Assembly (NCBI GenBank): GCA_003279005.1
Contig: QCBY01000002.1
Span: 105,208-169,207, forward strand
Source: Prochlorococcus sp. AG-347-J22
GTDB lineage: Bacteria > Cyanobacteriota > Cyanobacteriia > PCC-6307 > Cyanobiaceae
DNA length: 64,000 nt
Direction of reading: 5' to 3'
The translations under genes were made by a program, and so were the position numbers. A model generated the notes under the pieces. The model searched no databases, was not told the DNA's origin, and saw nothing but the letters and a program-made list of their open reading frames with translations. Each line of letters opens with the position of its first letter. Within the stretch, counting starts at the first letter, position 1. Below, one piece after another: positions 41,033 through 51,705 of the stretch.

Positions 41033-41940
41033 TGAAAAAAAAAGAAATATCCTTTTTAAAAAAATTAATTTTATCTTCTATTTTAATACTTTCTACTTTT
41101 TCTGGACCTTTGAATGCTAATAGAAAAGTTTTAAAAGTTGGTGCAATTCCTGATCAAAACCAAGAGATCTTAGATAAAAGATTTAATCTATTATCAAAAG
41201 AATTATCGAAGAGTCTTGATGTAGATGTAAAGTACATTCCAGTTATTAATTATGTTGCAGCGATTACTGGATTTAGAACAAATGATTTGGATCTAGTATG
41301 GTTTGGTGCACTATCAGGAGTTCAGGCAAGGTTACAATCTCCAAATGCTATTGTTATTGCTCAAAGAGATATAGATAAAAAATTTAAAAGTGTTTTTATA
41401 GTAAATAAGAAATTAAAACTCGATCCAATTTCAAATATTAGAGGACTTAACAAACTCAAGAATCTTAGATTTACCTTTGGTTCTGAAAATTCGACTTCTG
41501 GAAGGTTAATGCCAGAATATTTCTTGAATGAGGCTGGTATTGAAATTAAAGACTTTAAAGGTAAAAGAGCAGGCTTTAGTGGTAGTCACGATGCAACAAT
41601 CGTTCTAGTTAACAGTGGAGCCTTTGATGCGGGTGCCTTAAATAAACAAGTATGGGAAAATAATCTTAAAAATAATCCAAAAAGAACAAACAATATAAGC
41701 CTTTTTTGGATAACTCCTGATTATGTTGACTATCATTGGATAGTTCAAGGAAATCTTGACAATAGATTTAGAAAAGGTTTTACTGAAGAACTTAAATCTA
41801 CAATCCTTAATTTAGATATTAAAAAACCAGAACATAAAAAGATATTAGAGATGTTCAACGCTAAAAAGTTTATAGAAGCAAAATCAGAAGATTATAAAAA
41901 TATTGAATTAATTGGGAGGAAATTAAAAAAAATCAGATGA
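41032..41940 (+). CDS. phnD: PhnD-like ABC transporter substrate-binding protein
   Basis: Signal peptide; LVWFGALSGVQARLQ, FTFGSENSTSGRLMPEYFL. Confidence 0.85.
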   Translation: MKKKEISFLKKLILSSILILSTFSGPLNANRKVLKVGAIPDQNQEILDKRFNLLSKELSKSLDVDVKYIPVINYVAAITGFRTNDLDLVWFGALSGVQARLQSPNAIVIAQRDIDKKFKSVFIVNKKLKLDPISNIRGLNKLKNLRFTFGSENSTSGRLMPEYFLNEAGIEIKDFKGKRAGFSGSHDATIVLVNSGAFDAGALNKQVWENNLKNNPKRTNNISLFWITPDYVDYHWIVQGNLDNRFRKGFTEELKSTILNLDIKKPEHKKILEMFNAKKFIEAKSEDYKNIELIGRKLKKIR

Positions 41941-42674
41941 TCGATATTCTTCTGGAATTAAAAAATGTTAATTATAAATATAAAAATAATCTAATCCTAA
42001 ATAAGATAAATTTACAAATTAATTATGGTGATAAAATTGCCCTATTGGGTAAAAGTGGAGCAGGTAAAACTACCCTTATATCTATTCTTAATGGAACAAT
42101 AAATCCAACCAAAGGTAAAGCTAAATTCTTCAACAGAGATTTTAATAAATTAAGTTTTGAACAAAAAAGTAAGATATCAACTATCTGGCAAGATTTAAGA
42201 TTAATAGAAGAACTTTCAGCTGAACAAAATGTTAATTGCGGACTTCTTGGAAAAGAAAGTTTTTTATTTGCTTTTAAAAATCTTTTAAATATAAGTTCTT
42301 TTAATAAAGCTCATAAATATATGCAAATTTGTAGTCTTAACAAATCTATTTATTCTAAAAATATTAGAAAAATCTCTGGAGGACAAAAACAAAGAGTTGC
42401 GATTGCAAGATCATTAATACAAGAATCAGATATCCTACTAGCTGATGAACCTTTTAATAATTTAGATCCTAAACTAACTTCATACATTAAAAATCTAATA
42501 TTAATTTCAAAAAATAAAAATAAAATAAGAGTACCTAATACAATTTTAATCACTTTACATAGGTTAGATTTATTAGAGGGTTTTAATAGGATTATTGGCA
42601 TGAAAAATGGTGAGATCTTGTTCGATTTAGAGAAAAATAAATTAAAAAACTTTCATTTAAATAAGATCTATTAG
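41937..42674 (+). CDS. phnC: PhnC-like ABC transporter ATPase
   Basis: LGKSGAGKTTL, ISGGQKQRVAIAR, LLADEPFNNLDP. Confidence 0.88.
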   Translation: MIDILLELKNVNYKYKNNLILNKINLQINYGDKIALLGKSGAGKTTLISILNGTINPTKGKAKFFNRDFNKLSFEQKSKISTIWQDLRLIEELSAEQNVNCGLLGKESFLFAFKNLLNISSFNKAHKYMQICSLNKSIYSKNIRKISGGQKQRVAIARSLIQESDILLADEPFNNLDPKLTSYIKNLILISKNKNKIRVPNTILITLHRLDLLEGFNRIIGMKNGEILFDLEKNKLKNFHLNKIY

Positions 42675-42678
42675 CTAA

Positions 42679-44181
42679 TTGAAAAAATTAAAATTAACTC
42701 CTTCTTCAATAACATTCCTACCAGTATTAGTTTGCATTCCTTTAGCATACGAACTTTTAATTAATTTCCATAGTGGAGGAATAGAAATATTTAAAGAATT
42801 TACTATTTCTGCTATAAATCCAAAAATTAATAATGAAATCATTATTACATTAATAAAAAGATTAAATGAAACAATATTTATTGCATTTTCTAGTTGGCTA
42901 ATAAGTATTATTTTTGGAGTTATTTTTGGGATTTTATGCTCAGATATTTTATATAAATTCTTAATTCTACCCATGTTTTTAAAAAGATTTATAAAGTTAA
43001 TTTTGACTATTACAAGATCAATTCATGAAATATTTTGGGGACTTATACTAATGCAAATATATGGTATTAATTTTTCAATTGGAATAATAGCTATTTGCAT
43101 TCCTTATATTGCTATAAATGCAAAAGTTTTCAGTGAGCAAATTGCAAATATTGATCTTAAAACTATTAAATCTATAAAACAAATAAATGGTAATAATTTT
43201 TCCTCTTTGATAACTTTAGTTTGGTCTCCAGTTATAGAGACCTTTAAAAATTTTGGGCTATACCGTTTAGAGTGTGCCATAAGAAGTACAACAGTTTTAG
43301 GATTATTTGGAATAGGAGGAATAGGCACAAGTATATTTTCGTCCTTTCAATCTTTAAATTTCAAAGAACTATGGACTTATCTATGGGGTTTAGCTTTTTT
43401 AATAATTATCTCAAAAGAACTTTTCAAAAAAATTAATCTTTTTAATACTCCTAAGAATTTCTTGTTGAATTTTGTAATAGCTTTATTTTTTTTTAGTATG
43501 TTTTCTTTATTTTTCTTTATTTATTTTATTTTTACTAAAAATACAATACCTTCCAACTCTATAAATAATCTATTGATATTAAACTCTAGTTTTTTTTCAA
43601 ATGATTTTTTAAAGCTATTTTTAGAAACAATAGTTTTAAGTCTTTTATCCACAGGAGTAGCTGTAAGTTTTCCTCCACTTTTAATACTAATTTTTAATAA
43701 TAAAATTGGAATTTCAATAATCAGGTCAATATCATTCCTATTTCGTTTAATACCACCACCATTAATAATTTTAATGCTTTTAATGTTTAATAATCCTTCA
43801 ATATCTCTAGCAGCATTAACATTAGGATTACATAATGCTGCAATAACAAGCAAATTACTTTTGGGAAATTTATATAGTCAAGATAATAAAGAATACATTG
43901 CGATGAAATCACTAGGAGTTGCAAAAAGATCTAGTTGGCTTTTGGGATTATTTGTTAAACAGGCAAGAAGTTACTTAGCATATTGTGCTTACAGATCTGA
44001 CATAATTATCAGAGAAACAGCTATAGTTGGATTAATTGGTAGTGTTGGCTTAGGTTGGCAACTTCAAGAATCATTGAGTTCATTTGCGTGGGATGAAGTC
44101 ATAATAATATTATTTGCTTATAGCTCAATTGCAATATTTGGAGAATTAATAAATGGTAAAATCAAAAGAAATCTAACTTGA
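42679..44181 (+). CDS. phnE: PhnE-like permease, tandem-duplicated (about 500 aa)
   Basis: Two EAA-like loops: RSTTVLGLFGIGGIG and RETAIVGLIGSVGLG; TTG start. Confidence 0.85.
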   Translation: MKKLKLTPSSITFLPVLVCIPLAYELLINFHSGGIEIFKEFTISAINPKINNEIIITLIKRLNETIFIAFSSWLISIIFGVIFGILCSDILYKFLILPMFLKRFIKLILTITRSIHEIFWGLILMQIYGINFSIGIIAICIPYIAINAKVFSEQIANIDLKTIKSIKQINGNNFSSLITLVWSPVIETFKNFGLYRLECAIRSTTVLGLFGIGGIGTSIFSSFQSLNFKELWTYLWGLAFLIIISKELFKKINLFNTPKNFLLNFVIALFFFSMFSLFFFIYFIFTKNTIPSNSINNLLILNSSFFSNDFLKLFLETIVLSLLSTGVAVSFPPLLILIFNNKIGISIIRSISFLFRLIPPPLIILMLLMFNNPSISLAALTLGLHNAAITSKLLLGNLYSQDNKEYIAMKSLGVAKRSSWLLGLFVKQARSYLAYCAYRSDIIIRETAIVGLIGSVGLGWQLQESLSSFAWDEVIIILFAYSSIAIFGELINGKIKRNLT

Positions 44182-44212
44182 TTATTAAATAAATATTTAT
44201 TAAATCAAGTTA
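44174..44212 (+). terminator. Inverted repeat spanning the end of phnE
   Basis: TAACTTGATT...AATCAAGTTA, 10-bp stem with AT palindrome inside. Confidence 0.6.
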
Positions 44213-44223
44213 GTTAATTTTTA

Positions 44224-44874
44224 ATGATTTTAGTGCCCATTTTACCAAAACAATTGATTGTAATTGGAGATAGTTCAGTATATGGATGGGGAGACACTGA
44301 GGGAGGATGGTGCGAAAGACTTAGAAAAGATTGGTCCAAAATTCAAAATGCTCCAATTATTTATCAACTGGGTGTGAGAGGAGATGGAATTGAAAAGGTT
44401 TCTTTTCGATGGGAAAAAGAATGGTCTTCAAGAGGAGAAACAAGAAGGAATAAACCTAAAGCCATCCTTTTAAATGTGGGGCTTAATGATACGCCCACAA
44501 TTGGTCAGAAAAACGGCAGGCATCAATTAGAGATAAATGGGTTCGAATATGGATTAGAAAGATTAATTTTTGCAATGAAATCCCAAACTCAAGTTTTTGT
44601 AATTGGTCTAACACCCGTTGATGAGAACAAAATGCCTTTTGCTGGATGTCTTTGGTATTCAAATAAATTTTGTCATTCTTATGAAAGGAGAATGGAAGAA
44701 GTATGTATTAATCAAAATGTCCCATTCCTTCCAACTTTTAGAGAAATGTACTTTGACCAAAGAAGTAAAAATTGGATCTCAGAAGATGGTATTCATTTAA
44801 ATTCAAATGGACATTTTTGGATTTATCAACGTCTTAAAAGTTGGGATGTTCTAAAAAAGTGGAAGGAATCTTAA
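44224..44874 (+). CDS. SGNH/GDSL-type hydrolase
   Basis: VIGDSSVYGWGD, GLNDTP, EDGIHLNSNGH. Confidence 0.88.
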   Translation: MILVPILPKQLIVIGDSSVYGWGDTEGGWCERLRKDWSKIQNAPIIYQLGVRGDGIEKVSFRWEKEWSSRGETRRNKPKAILLNVGLNDTPTIGQKNGRHQLEINGFEYGLERLIFAMKSQTQVFVIGLTPVDENKMPFAGCLWYSNKFCHSYERRMEEVCINQNVPFLPTFREMYFDQRSKNWISEDGIHLNSNGHFWIYQRLKSWDVLKKWKES

Positions 44875-44877
44875 TAT

Positions 44878-45621
44878 TTAATTTGAAAGATTTAAATAAG
44901 AAATAAACATAAAAATAGCAATTATAGATGCGATACTTGTTTGAATAGCATTTACAAATTCATTACTTAATTGATATTGTTCTTGAAATTTAGCTCCAAT
45001 AATACTTTCAGATATTGTTGCTAAGAATCCAGAAATTGAAACTATCAAAAATTGATTTTTTGTAGTAATAATAGATAAAACAAGCATTATTAATGTCATA
45101 AATATTGACCCTATTAGGCTTGCTAAAATACCTTCAAAACTAACTCCTCCTTCAGTTCCTCTACCAACCTTTTTAAATGAAGTAATTAGATATGTATTTT
45201 TCCCAAATCTTTTTCCTATTTCACTGCCAAAAGTATCTGCCAACTTTGCAGCGAAACTTGCAGCGAAACCAATTTTGTAAAAAATTAAATTAGCAAAATT
45301 CAATTTAATCATAATCGCAAAAAATAATCCAGTTGAAGCTGATCCCCAAACATTTTCAGGTCCTCTTCTTCCTCCTCTTTTTTCAGCTATCCCTTTTTGG
45401 CTTTTAAATTTATAACCTAATTTAGTTACAAGAGATCCAAATAATAAATAAATCACAACAGAACTCCAACCTTGCCATGATAAACATCCCCATAAGATAG
45501 AACCTAAAACTCCAGCACTTATCCATCCTTTTTTAGTCATTAAAGGGACTCTACATAACAAAGAAATTAAAACAAAATTTATGAAAAAACCAAAAATAAA
45601 ACTATTAAAAAAGAAACTCAT
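44878..45621 (-). CDS. DUF92 family membrane protein
   Basis: DTFGSEIGKRFGKNTYLITSFKKVGRGTEGGVSFEG. Confidence 0.85.
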   Translation of the reverse strand: MSFFFNSFIFGFFINFVLISLLCRVPLMTKKGWISAGVLGSILWGCLSWQGWSSVVIYLLFGSLVTKLGYKFKSQKGIAEKRGGRRGPENVWGSASTGLFFAIMIKLNFANLIFYKIGFAASFAAKLADTFGSEIGKRFGKNTYLITSFKKVGRGTEGGVSFEGILASLIGSIFMTLIMLVLSIITTKNQFLIVSISGFLATISESIIGAKFQEQYQLSNEFVNAIQTSIASIIAIFMFISYLNLSN

Positions 45622-45624
45622 TAT

Positions 45625-46404
45625 TCATAATTTATTTTTTAATTTTAAATCATTACGCCATTGATTAAGAATTGATGCTGCATTAACAGTAGCTGTTGAA
45701 GTTCTTAAAATAGTATCTGAAAGTTTAACAAAAGGAATTTTATTTTTAACAAAAAATTCAATTTCACTTTTTGACCAACCTCCCTCTGGTCCAATTACAT
45801 TCCATAATACTCTACTTTTTTTATCTAAAAGATTTTGCTTTTTTTTTAACCAATGATTTAAATTTTCGGAACTACTATTTCTTGTAGCAGAGATAGAAAT
45901 TATATCTTTGGAATCTCTAGAATCAATCCAATTTATTAAATTAACTCCATTTAATATATGCGGTTTCCATAATCTTTCACTTTGTTCGACAGCTTCATTA
46001 ATTATCGAATTCCATCTTATAGTTTTTTTTGAAAAGTTAGAAATTTTTTTAACCTGTCTTTCTGAAAATAAAGGTTGTATAAAATCAATACCTATTTCAG
46101 TGCACATTTTGATAATATCTTCAAAGCCATTCTTTGGAACAACGACAGCTATTCCTAATGTAAATTTTTCTTTTTCTTGAAAAAAATAAGGCTTATCAAT
46201 ATTATTTATCTCTATGAAATTATTTTCCAGATTCTTTGCTTTCCATAATGCTCCTTGACCATTAGTTATGAAAATTTCTGTTCCAAATTTTATTCGCATT
46301 ACTTTATTTACATAGTGCGCTTCATCTTTTGTAAGTTTTATATTTTTGTTCTTGTTACTAATTATTCTCTCGTTCTGAATAAGTAATCTTATTAAATTAT
46401 CCAT
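45625..46404 (-). CDS. rsmE: 16S rRNA m3U1498 methyltransferase
   Basis: IGPEGGWSKSEIEFF, LRTSTATVNA. Confidence 0.92.
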   Translation of the reverse strand: MDNLIRLLIQNERIISNKNKNIKLTKDEAHYVNKVMRIKFGTEIFITNGQGALWKAKNLENNFIEINNIDKPYFFQEKEKFTLGIAVVVPKNGFEDIIKMCTEIGIDFIQPLFSERQVKKISNFSKKTIRWNSIINEAVEQSERLWKPHILNGVNLINWIDSRDSKDIISISATRNSSSENLNHWLKKKQNLLDKKSRVLWNVIGPEGGWSKSEIEFFVKNKIPFVKLSDTILRTSTATVNAASILNQWRNDLKLKNKL

Positions 46405-46413
46405 ATATAAGAA

Positions 46414-46857
46414 TTAATTTTTAAAAACTAAATCTTCATGTTCCTCAATTGACCAATCACTGTTTTCGCCACCAATTATTAATTCATCAATTTTTACATA
46501 ATTATTGGATATCTCATTTAAGGAATTTATTAAAATATCAATAGAAAGCGAATCTGAAGTGCCAAAATCTACCCAACATCGAGACCAAAGATTTTGATAT
46601 TCCATTACACCCAAATTATGCATCAAAGCTGGTAAGGAAGATTCATTTCTTTGATTATCGTAAGACATCCAACTTAAATCGGAACCTTCTTCATGAGTTT
46701 GTAAGTTCTCAGAGTTAAAACCACCTAGCCTGCCTAAAACATACCAACTATCAAAAACACCATCCAAATAGTTTTTTTCAGCTTCAGTTGGTATTTCAAA
46801 AAATTTTATCCAAATCCAACAATTAAAAGGATCAACTTCCCTAAATATAATATTCAT
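46414..46857 (-). CDS. DUF3531 family protein
   Basis: EVDPFNCWIWIKF, DSWYVLGRLGGFNSENLQ. Confidence 0.75.
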   Translation of the reverse strand: MNIIFREVDPFNCWIWIKFFEIPTEAEKNYLDGVFDSWYVLGRLGGFNSENLQTHEEGSDLSWMSYDNQRNESSLPALMHNLGVMEYQNLWSRCWVDFGTSDSLSIDILINSLNEISNNYVKIDELIIGGENSDWSIEEHEDLVFKN

Positions 46858-46940
46858 TATTAATGTTAGTTTTTTAGGTTTATAATTATTATAAGTTGGT
46901 TATTCAAAGTTTAAAATTTATAGCTAAAACTAAATTAATA

Positions 46941-47588
46941 ATGCTTGATTTAAAAGAAATAACTTATCAGCCTCAAACAGGTAATAAAAAAATACTAGAT
47001 GATATTAGTTTCACTATTTATGAAAATGAGATTATATTAATTTGTGGAAGTAGTGGCTCGGGGAAAACAACTCTACTAGAAATAATAAGTGGATTAACCA
47101 TTCCCCAAAAAGGAAGAATTACCTGGAAAAATAAAATTATTTCTCCAAGGCAAAGAAGGTGGGTAAGTGGAGTAGTATTTCAATTTCCAGAAAGATACTT
47201 TTTAGGGACAACAGTTGGTAAAGAATTAAAAATTGGCCATAAAAGTTTAAGAAAAAAAAATATAGATATAGTTTTAAAAAAAGTTGGATTATCTGGTATA
47301 AATTTGACCCAGCCTCCAGAACAACTTAGTGGAGGACAACAAAGAAGATTAGCCGTGGCAGTTCAACTTGTGAGAAATCCAACAATTCTATTACTCGATG
47401 AACCCACTGCTGGACTTGATTTTTCAATGAAAAATGATGTTAAAGATTTAATTCTTAATCTAAAAAATAAAAATACTATAGTAATCGTTACTCATGAACT
47501 CTCCTTATTTGAGGGGATACCGTCTAAAATATTAACTCTAGACAGAGGAAAGATTAAAAATTTAGTGAAAATAAATCATGGTGGATAA
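46941..47588 (+). CDS. ABC transporter ATP-binding protein (start moved from listed TTG at 46896)
   Basis: [45 protein letters not shown]. Confidence 0.88.
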   Translation: MLDLKEITYQPQTGNKKILDDISFTIYENEIILICGSSGSGKTTLLEIISGLTIPQKGRITWKNKIISPRQRRWVSGVVFQFPERYFLGTTVGKELKIGHKSLRKKNIDIVLKKVGLSGINLTQPPEQLSGGQQRRLAVAVQLVRNPTILLLDEPTAGLDFSMKNDVKDLILNLKNKNTIVIVTHELSLFEGIPSKILTLDRGKIKNLVKINHGG

Positions 47589-48480
47589 AATTGTAAGAGC
47601 AACTGCTGCTAATGGGGGGATAAGACTAGTTGCAGTATTAACAACAGACGCCTCTATAGAAGCAAAAAAGAGGCATGGACTATCATATTTAACAACATCC
47701 ATAATAGGCAGAGCTTTCAGCGCATCTCTTCTATTGGCAAGTTCGATGAAGGTAATGCATGGTAGAGTTACTTTAAGAGTTAGATCTGATGGTCCTTTAA
47801 AAGGTTTACTAGTAGATGCAGGAAGAGATGCGAAAGTTAGAGGTTATGTGGGCAATCCTAATTTAGAACTAGATTTAGTCAAAACTAAATCAAATCAATA
47901 TTCTTTTGATTTTACAAAAGCACTTGGGACAGGTTATTTAAATGTAATTCGAGATCATGGATTTGGTGAACCTTTTACTAGTACTGTTGAGTTAGTGAAT
48001 GGGAATATTGCAGAAGATTTAGCCTCTTATTTATATCATTCTGAGCAGACTCCTTCGGCAGTATTTATCGGAGAAAAGATTAAAAATAAAAATATAATAT
48101 GTAGCGGAGGATTGTTAGCACAAGTAATGCCTAAAAAAGAAACTGATCCATTATTAGTTGCATTGCTTGAGGAAAGATGTAAAGAAATTAATTCTTTTAG
48201 TGAGGAACTTTTTAAATCAAAAGATAATCTTCTTTCACTAATAAAAAATATTTTTCCAGACATTGATGATAAATCAATTTCTGAAAAAGCTCGAACTCAA
48301 AAAGTTACGTTTGAATGCAGGTGTTCCAGGCAAAGAAGTTTAAATGCTATAAAAATGCTTGATAAAAATGAATTGGAAGATATTTTAAAAAAAGAAGGAA
48401 AAGCTGAATTAGTTTGCGAATTTTGCAAGAAAAAATACTTAATAAATTTTGATGAGATTCAAGAAATTATTAAAAATTAA
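47578..48480 (+). CDS. hslO: Hsp33 redox chaperone
   Basis: [16 protein letters not shown]-terminal CRCS...CEFCKKKY zinc site. Confidence 0.95.
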   Translation: MVDKIVRATAANGGIRLVAVLTTDASIEAKKRHGLSYLTTSIIGRAFSASLLLASSMKVMHGRVTLRVRSDGPLKGLLVDAGRDAKVRGYVGNPNLELDLVKTKSNQYSFDFTKALGTGYLNVIRDHGFGEPFTSTVELVNGNIAEDLASYLYHSEQTPSAVFIGEKIKNKNIICSGGLLAQVMPKKETDPLLVALLEERCKEINSFSEELFKSKDNLLSLIKNIFPDIDDKSISEKARTQKVTFECRCSRQRSLNAIKMLDKNELEDILKKEGKAELVCEFCKKKYLINFDEIQEIIKN

Positions 48481-48481
48481 T

Positions 48482-49156
48482 TTATAGAAAAAAAACTCCT
48501 ATCCATAAAATTATCATTGCTGGCAAACTTTGTATTTTCTGAGTTGATAAAGAGTTATTTGATATTTCTTGAATAAATGAATTAGTTTCAAATAACCCTC
48601 CAAATATTAATCCTATTGAAAGAAAAGTAACACTCCAACCAAGAGAACTAATAAACCTTTTCCCCGATTTAATTTGAACATAGGTAAGAATTAATGTTGA
48701 AAGAGAAAGCAAAAGTCTATTGTAAGGATCAGGACTAATAAAAAGTAATATCAAAAATAATAAGCCAAAAGATAATTTTATTGAAAGATTATCAAATGAG
48801 TAAGGGTTAATTTTTGGGAGGTTATTATCATTTGACTTTTTAAGATTATAATTTAAACTTTTAATTTTTGATAAGAGAGGAAAATCATTATTAATAAGTT
48901 TATTAATCTGCTTCTCTTTTTTAGAGGCATTTTGAGCTTCAAAACTAACATTCCCTGATTGTCTCGCTTTCAAACTGCCCATTAATAATTGATCAAAAGA
49001 TGATTCTATTCTTGCCTTAAGTATCATATCCTCGCCAGCCTCTTTGACTTTAGTATCTCTTGCCTTCTGAATGTCTTCAAAATCAGCGCCCTCATTAATT
49101 CCTAATATTTCATAAGGTGATTTATCTGGATTGTTTTTGCTGTTATAGGGATCCAA
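48482..49156 (-). CDS. CPP1-like/J-domain-like membrane protein
   Basis: SPYEILGINEGADFEDIQKARDTKVKE plus TM segments. Confidence 0.78.
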   Translation of the reverse strand: MDPYNSKNNPDKSPYEILGINEGADFEDIQKARDTKVKEAGEDMILKARIESSFDQLLMGSLKARQSGNVSFEAQNASKKEKQINKLINNDFPLLSKIKSLNYNLKKSNDNNLPKINPYSFDNLSIKLSFGLLFLILLFISPDPYNRLLLSLSTLILTYVQIKSGKRFISSLGWSVTFLSIGLIFGGLFETNSFIQEISNNSLSTQKIQSLPAMIILWIGVFFL

Positions 49157-49208
49157 TTTGTTTTTTAAAATATCTATAGATTAACTAATTTTATTATTCA
49201 TTAAGAGT

Positions 49209-50888
49209 TTACAAAACAATTGGTTCAACTCCACTAACAACAGGTGCTACCTTTTTCAAATTTAAACTTCCATTGTCTTCTATAAATTGATTAAGATTCC
49301 ACTGGTTTTTAAAAAGAATCACTGGCCTGTTCCAACAATCCTTGACTACTTTACAGTTAAAGGCTCTTCCTAATTCTTCAATAGCGGTCCATCCATCCGA
49401 AACCCATCTTGCCAATTGATAAGACATTGATTCAAGATTGGCATCTACTCCATATTCATTTTTTAATCTATGAATTACGACATCCAACTGTAATTGTCCT
49501 ACGGCTGCAAGGATAGGATCTCTTTTACTCTCATCAAAATCATAGAGAATTTGAACAGCGCCTTCTTCACGAAGTTCGTTTACTCCTTTTCTAAAGTTTT
49601 TAAATGCAGAAGGATTAGGATTTCTTAACCAACTAAATATTTCGGGGCTAAAGGAAGGTATACCCTCATATTCAAGATGTGAACCTGTATAAAGGGTATC
49701 TCCAATAGAAAACATTCCTGGATTATTCAGTCCAATAACATCCCCAGGATAGGCATCATCTACAACTTCTCTATCTTGGCCAAATATTTTCTGAGGTCGC
49801 GATAATCTAATTGTCTTTCCTGTTCTAGAATGTTTAACTGACATATCCTTTTCAAATTTTCCACTGCAAACTCTTATAAAAGCAACTCTGTCTCTATGTT
49901 TTGGATCCATATTTGCCTGCAATTTGAAAACGAAACCGCTAAATTCATCGCTTGCAGGCTCAATATCCCCTTTATTGCTATTTCTTGAAGTTGGTTTTTG
50001 AGCCATTTTTAAAAAACTATCTAAAAAGGGTCTAACCCCAAAATTAGTCATTGCCGAACCAAAGAAAATCGGAGTAAGTGAACCATTGAAAATTTCTTCT
50101 TTTTCAAATTTCGAACCTGCCTCGTCAAGAACCTCAAGCTCTTCAAGAGAGATATCAAGCAATTTTTTCTCTACATAATTTGAAAGTTCTTTATCATCTA
50201 AACTCATTCTTTTCTCATTTGACTGTTTGCCCCTAACAGCCTTATCAAACAAAATGACCTCTCTAGTGAACCTATCAATAACTCCTCTAAATTCCTCTCC
50301 CATTCCAATTGGCCAATTTACTGGCAAAGTATTTAAACCCAGCTCTGATTCAATTTCATCTAGCAAAGAAAAGGGTTCTCTTCCAGGTCTATCCATTTTA
50401 TTTATAAAAGTAAATATAGGTATTTTTCTCATTCTGCATACTTCAAATAACTTTCTTGTTTGAGGTTCTAATCCTTTAGCTGCGTCTTCAAGCATAACCG
50501 CATTATCAGCTGCAGCTAAAGTTCTATAAGTATCTTCAGAAAAATCTTTATGGCCAGGAGTATCTAAAAGATTTATTATTGATGCTTCATATTCAAATTG
50601 CAAAACAGTAGAAGTTATTGAAATACCTCTTTGTTTCTCAAGTTCCATCCAGTCAGAAGTAGCTTTCCTTTGATTTCCTCTTGCTTTTACGGCTCCCGCT
50701 TGCTGTATAGCCCCTCCATACAATAGAAGTTTTTCAGTTAGGGTTGTTTTACCAGCATCAGGATGTGAAATAATCGCAAAATTTCTTCTTTTGTTTACCG
50801 CCTCTAAAATATTTTTAATTTCTAAGTCTTTTGCTCCTGTAGTCATTTTCTTTATTTTAGCAATCTCATTATCTCTAAACCTTACCAT
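49209..50888 (-). CDS. prfC: Peptide chain release factor 3 (true start perhaps 50846)
   Basis: [49 protein letters not shown]. Confidence 0.95.
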   Translation of the reverse strand: MVRFRDNEIAKIKKMTTGAKDLEIKNILEAVNKRRNFAIISHPDAGKTTLTEKLLLYGGAIQQAGAVKARGNQRKATSDWMELEKQRGISITSTVLQFEYEASIINLLDTPGHKDFSEDTYRTLAAADNAVMLEDAAKGLEPQTRKLFEVCRMRKIPIFTFINKMDRPGREPFSLLDEIESELGLNTLPVNWPIGMGEEFRGVIDRFTREVILFDKAVRGKQSNEKRMSLDDKELSNYVEKKLLDISLEELEVLDEAGSKFEKEEIFNGSLTPIFFGSAMTNFGVRPFLDSFLKMAQKPTSRNSNKGDIEPASDEFSGFVFKLQANMDPKHRDRVAFIRVCSGKFEKDMSVKHSRTGKTIRLSRPQKIFGQDREVVDDAYPGDVIGLNNPGMFSIGDTLYTGSHLEYEGIPSFSPEIFSWLRNPNPSAFKNFRKGVNELREEGAVQILYDFDESKRDPILAAVGQLQLDVVIHRLKNEYGVDANLESMSYQLARWVSDGWTAIEELGRAFNCKVVKDCWNRPVILFKNQWNLNQFIEDNGSLNLKKVAPVVSGVEPIVL

Positions 50889-51570
50889 AAATGACTAAAT
50901 ACTGATCACCTTCCTCAAACACTTCCAAAGAAGATAATTTATTATCAAAAATAAAGTTTTTCAATTCTTGTAAAGTGTAAGAGGCCATTAATGAAGCGTA
51001 ATAATCATTAGTCAAAATATCATTATATTTCTCTGCACATTTTTCTTTTAGCTCTAAAGCTAGTTTTTCACTATTTGGTCTTTTTAGATCTTTATGAAAA
51101 TTTATAGTGATATTACTGGATAATTTATCTATGCAATTAAAAAAATCATCAAGGTATGTAATGTGATGAATTAAGCTGTTACTTACAAGTAAACTTATAT
51201 TTTTTTCGCGTGAAATCTCACTAGTTTTTAAACTTTTTATATCAGCACACAAATAGCGTAAATTTTTTAATTGACAACGATTTGGGGAATTTTTCTTATT
51301 TAACTCGGCTATTCTAATCATCTCTTTGGAGCCATCAATCCCAACAACGTCCGCTTTAGGCCACTTTAAAGATAACTTTTCAGATATATTTCCTGGTCCG
51401 CATCCCAGATCAACAATCAATTTGTTTTCATCTAAACAAATATTTTTATTAATCAAAAAATTATTTATTTGATTAATAAGTTTATTCTCTCCCTCAGAAA
51501 AGTCAGCTTTTGCATAAGAAATAACTTGCTCTTTTCTTTCCATTAATTCAGGTTCAGCAATTCTTTCCAT
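50875..51570 (-). CDS. Class I SAM-dependent methyltransferase
   Basis: [13 protein letters not shown]. Confidence 0.87.
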   Translation of the reverse strand: MERIAEPELMERKEQVISYAKADFSEGENKLINQINNFLINKNICLDENKLIVDLGCGPGNISEKLSLKWPKADVVGIDGSKEMIRIAELNKKNSPNRCQLKNLRYLCADIKSLKTSEISREKNISLLVSNSLIHHITYLDDFFNCIDKLSSNITINFHKDLKRPNSEKLALELKEKCAEKYNDILTNDYYASLMASYTLQELKNFIFDNKLSSLEVFEEGDQYLVIYGKV

Positions 51571-51627
51571 AAACTTACGTGAACAAAGATTTCATAATAA
51601 ACATATTTTCACACAAACCGTTAAATA

Positions 51628-51705
51628 GTGGTAAGAATAGTTGCAGACGCCACAGGTAGAGTTATTCTTCCTTTACAGGTAATTTACATACTTTTTTTAT
51701 CGTGA
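51628..51705 (+). other. Possible leader ORF with GTGA overlap to the nrdJ start
   Basis: VVRIVADATGRVILPLQVIYILFLS*; stop TGA overlaps the GTG start at 51702. Confidence 0.35.

Noticed and set aside
51600-51701. Cobalamin riboswitch upstream of nrdJ
   Set aside because: Only a partial GCCAC-like string; the conserved core and B12 box could not be assembled by eye.
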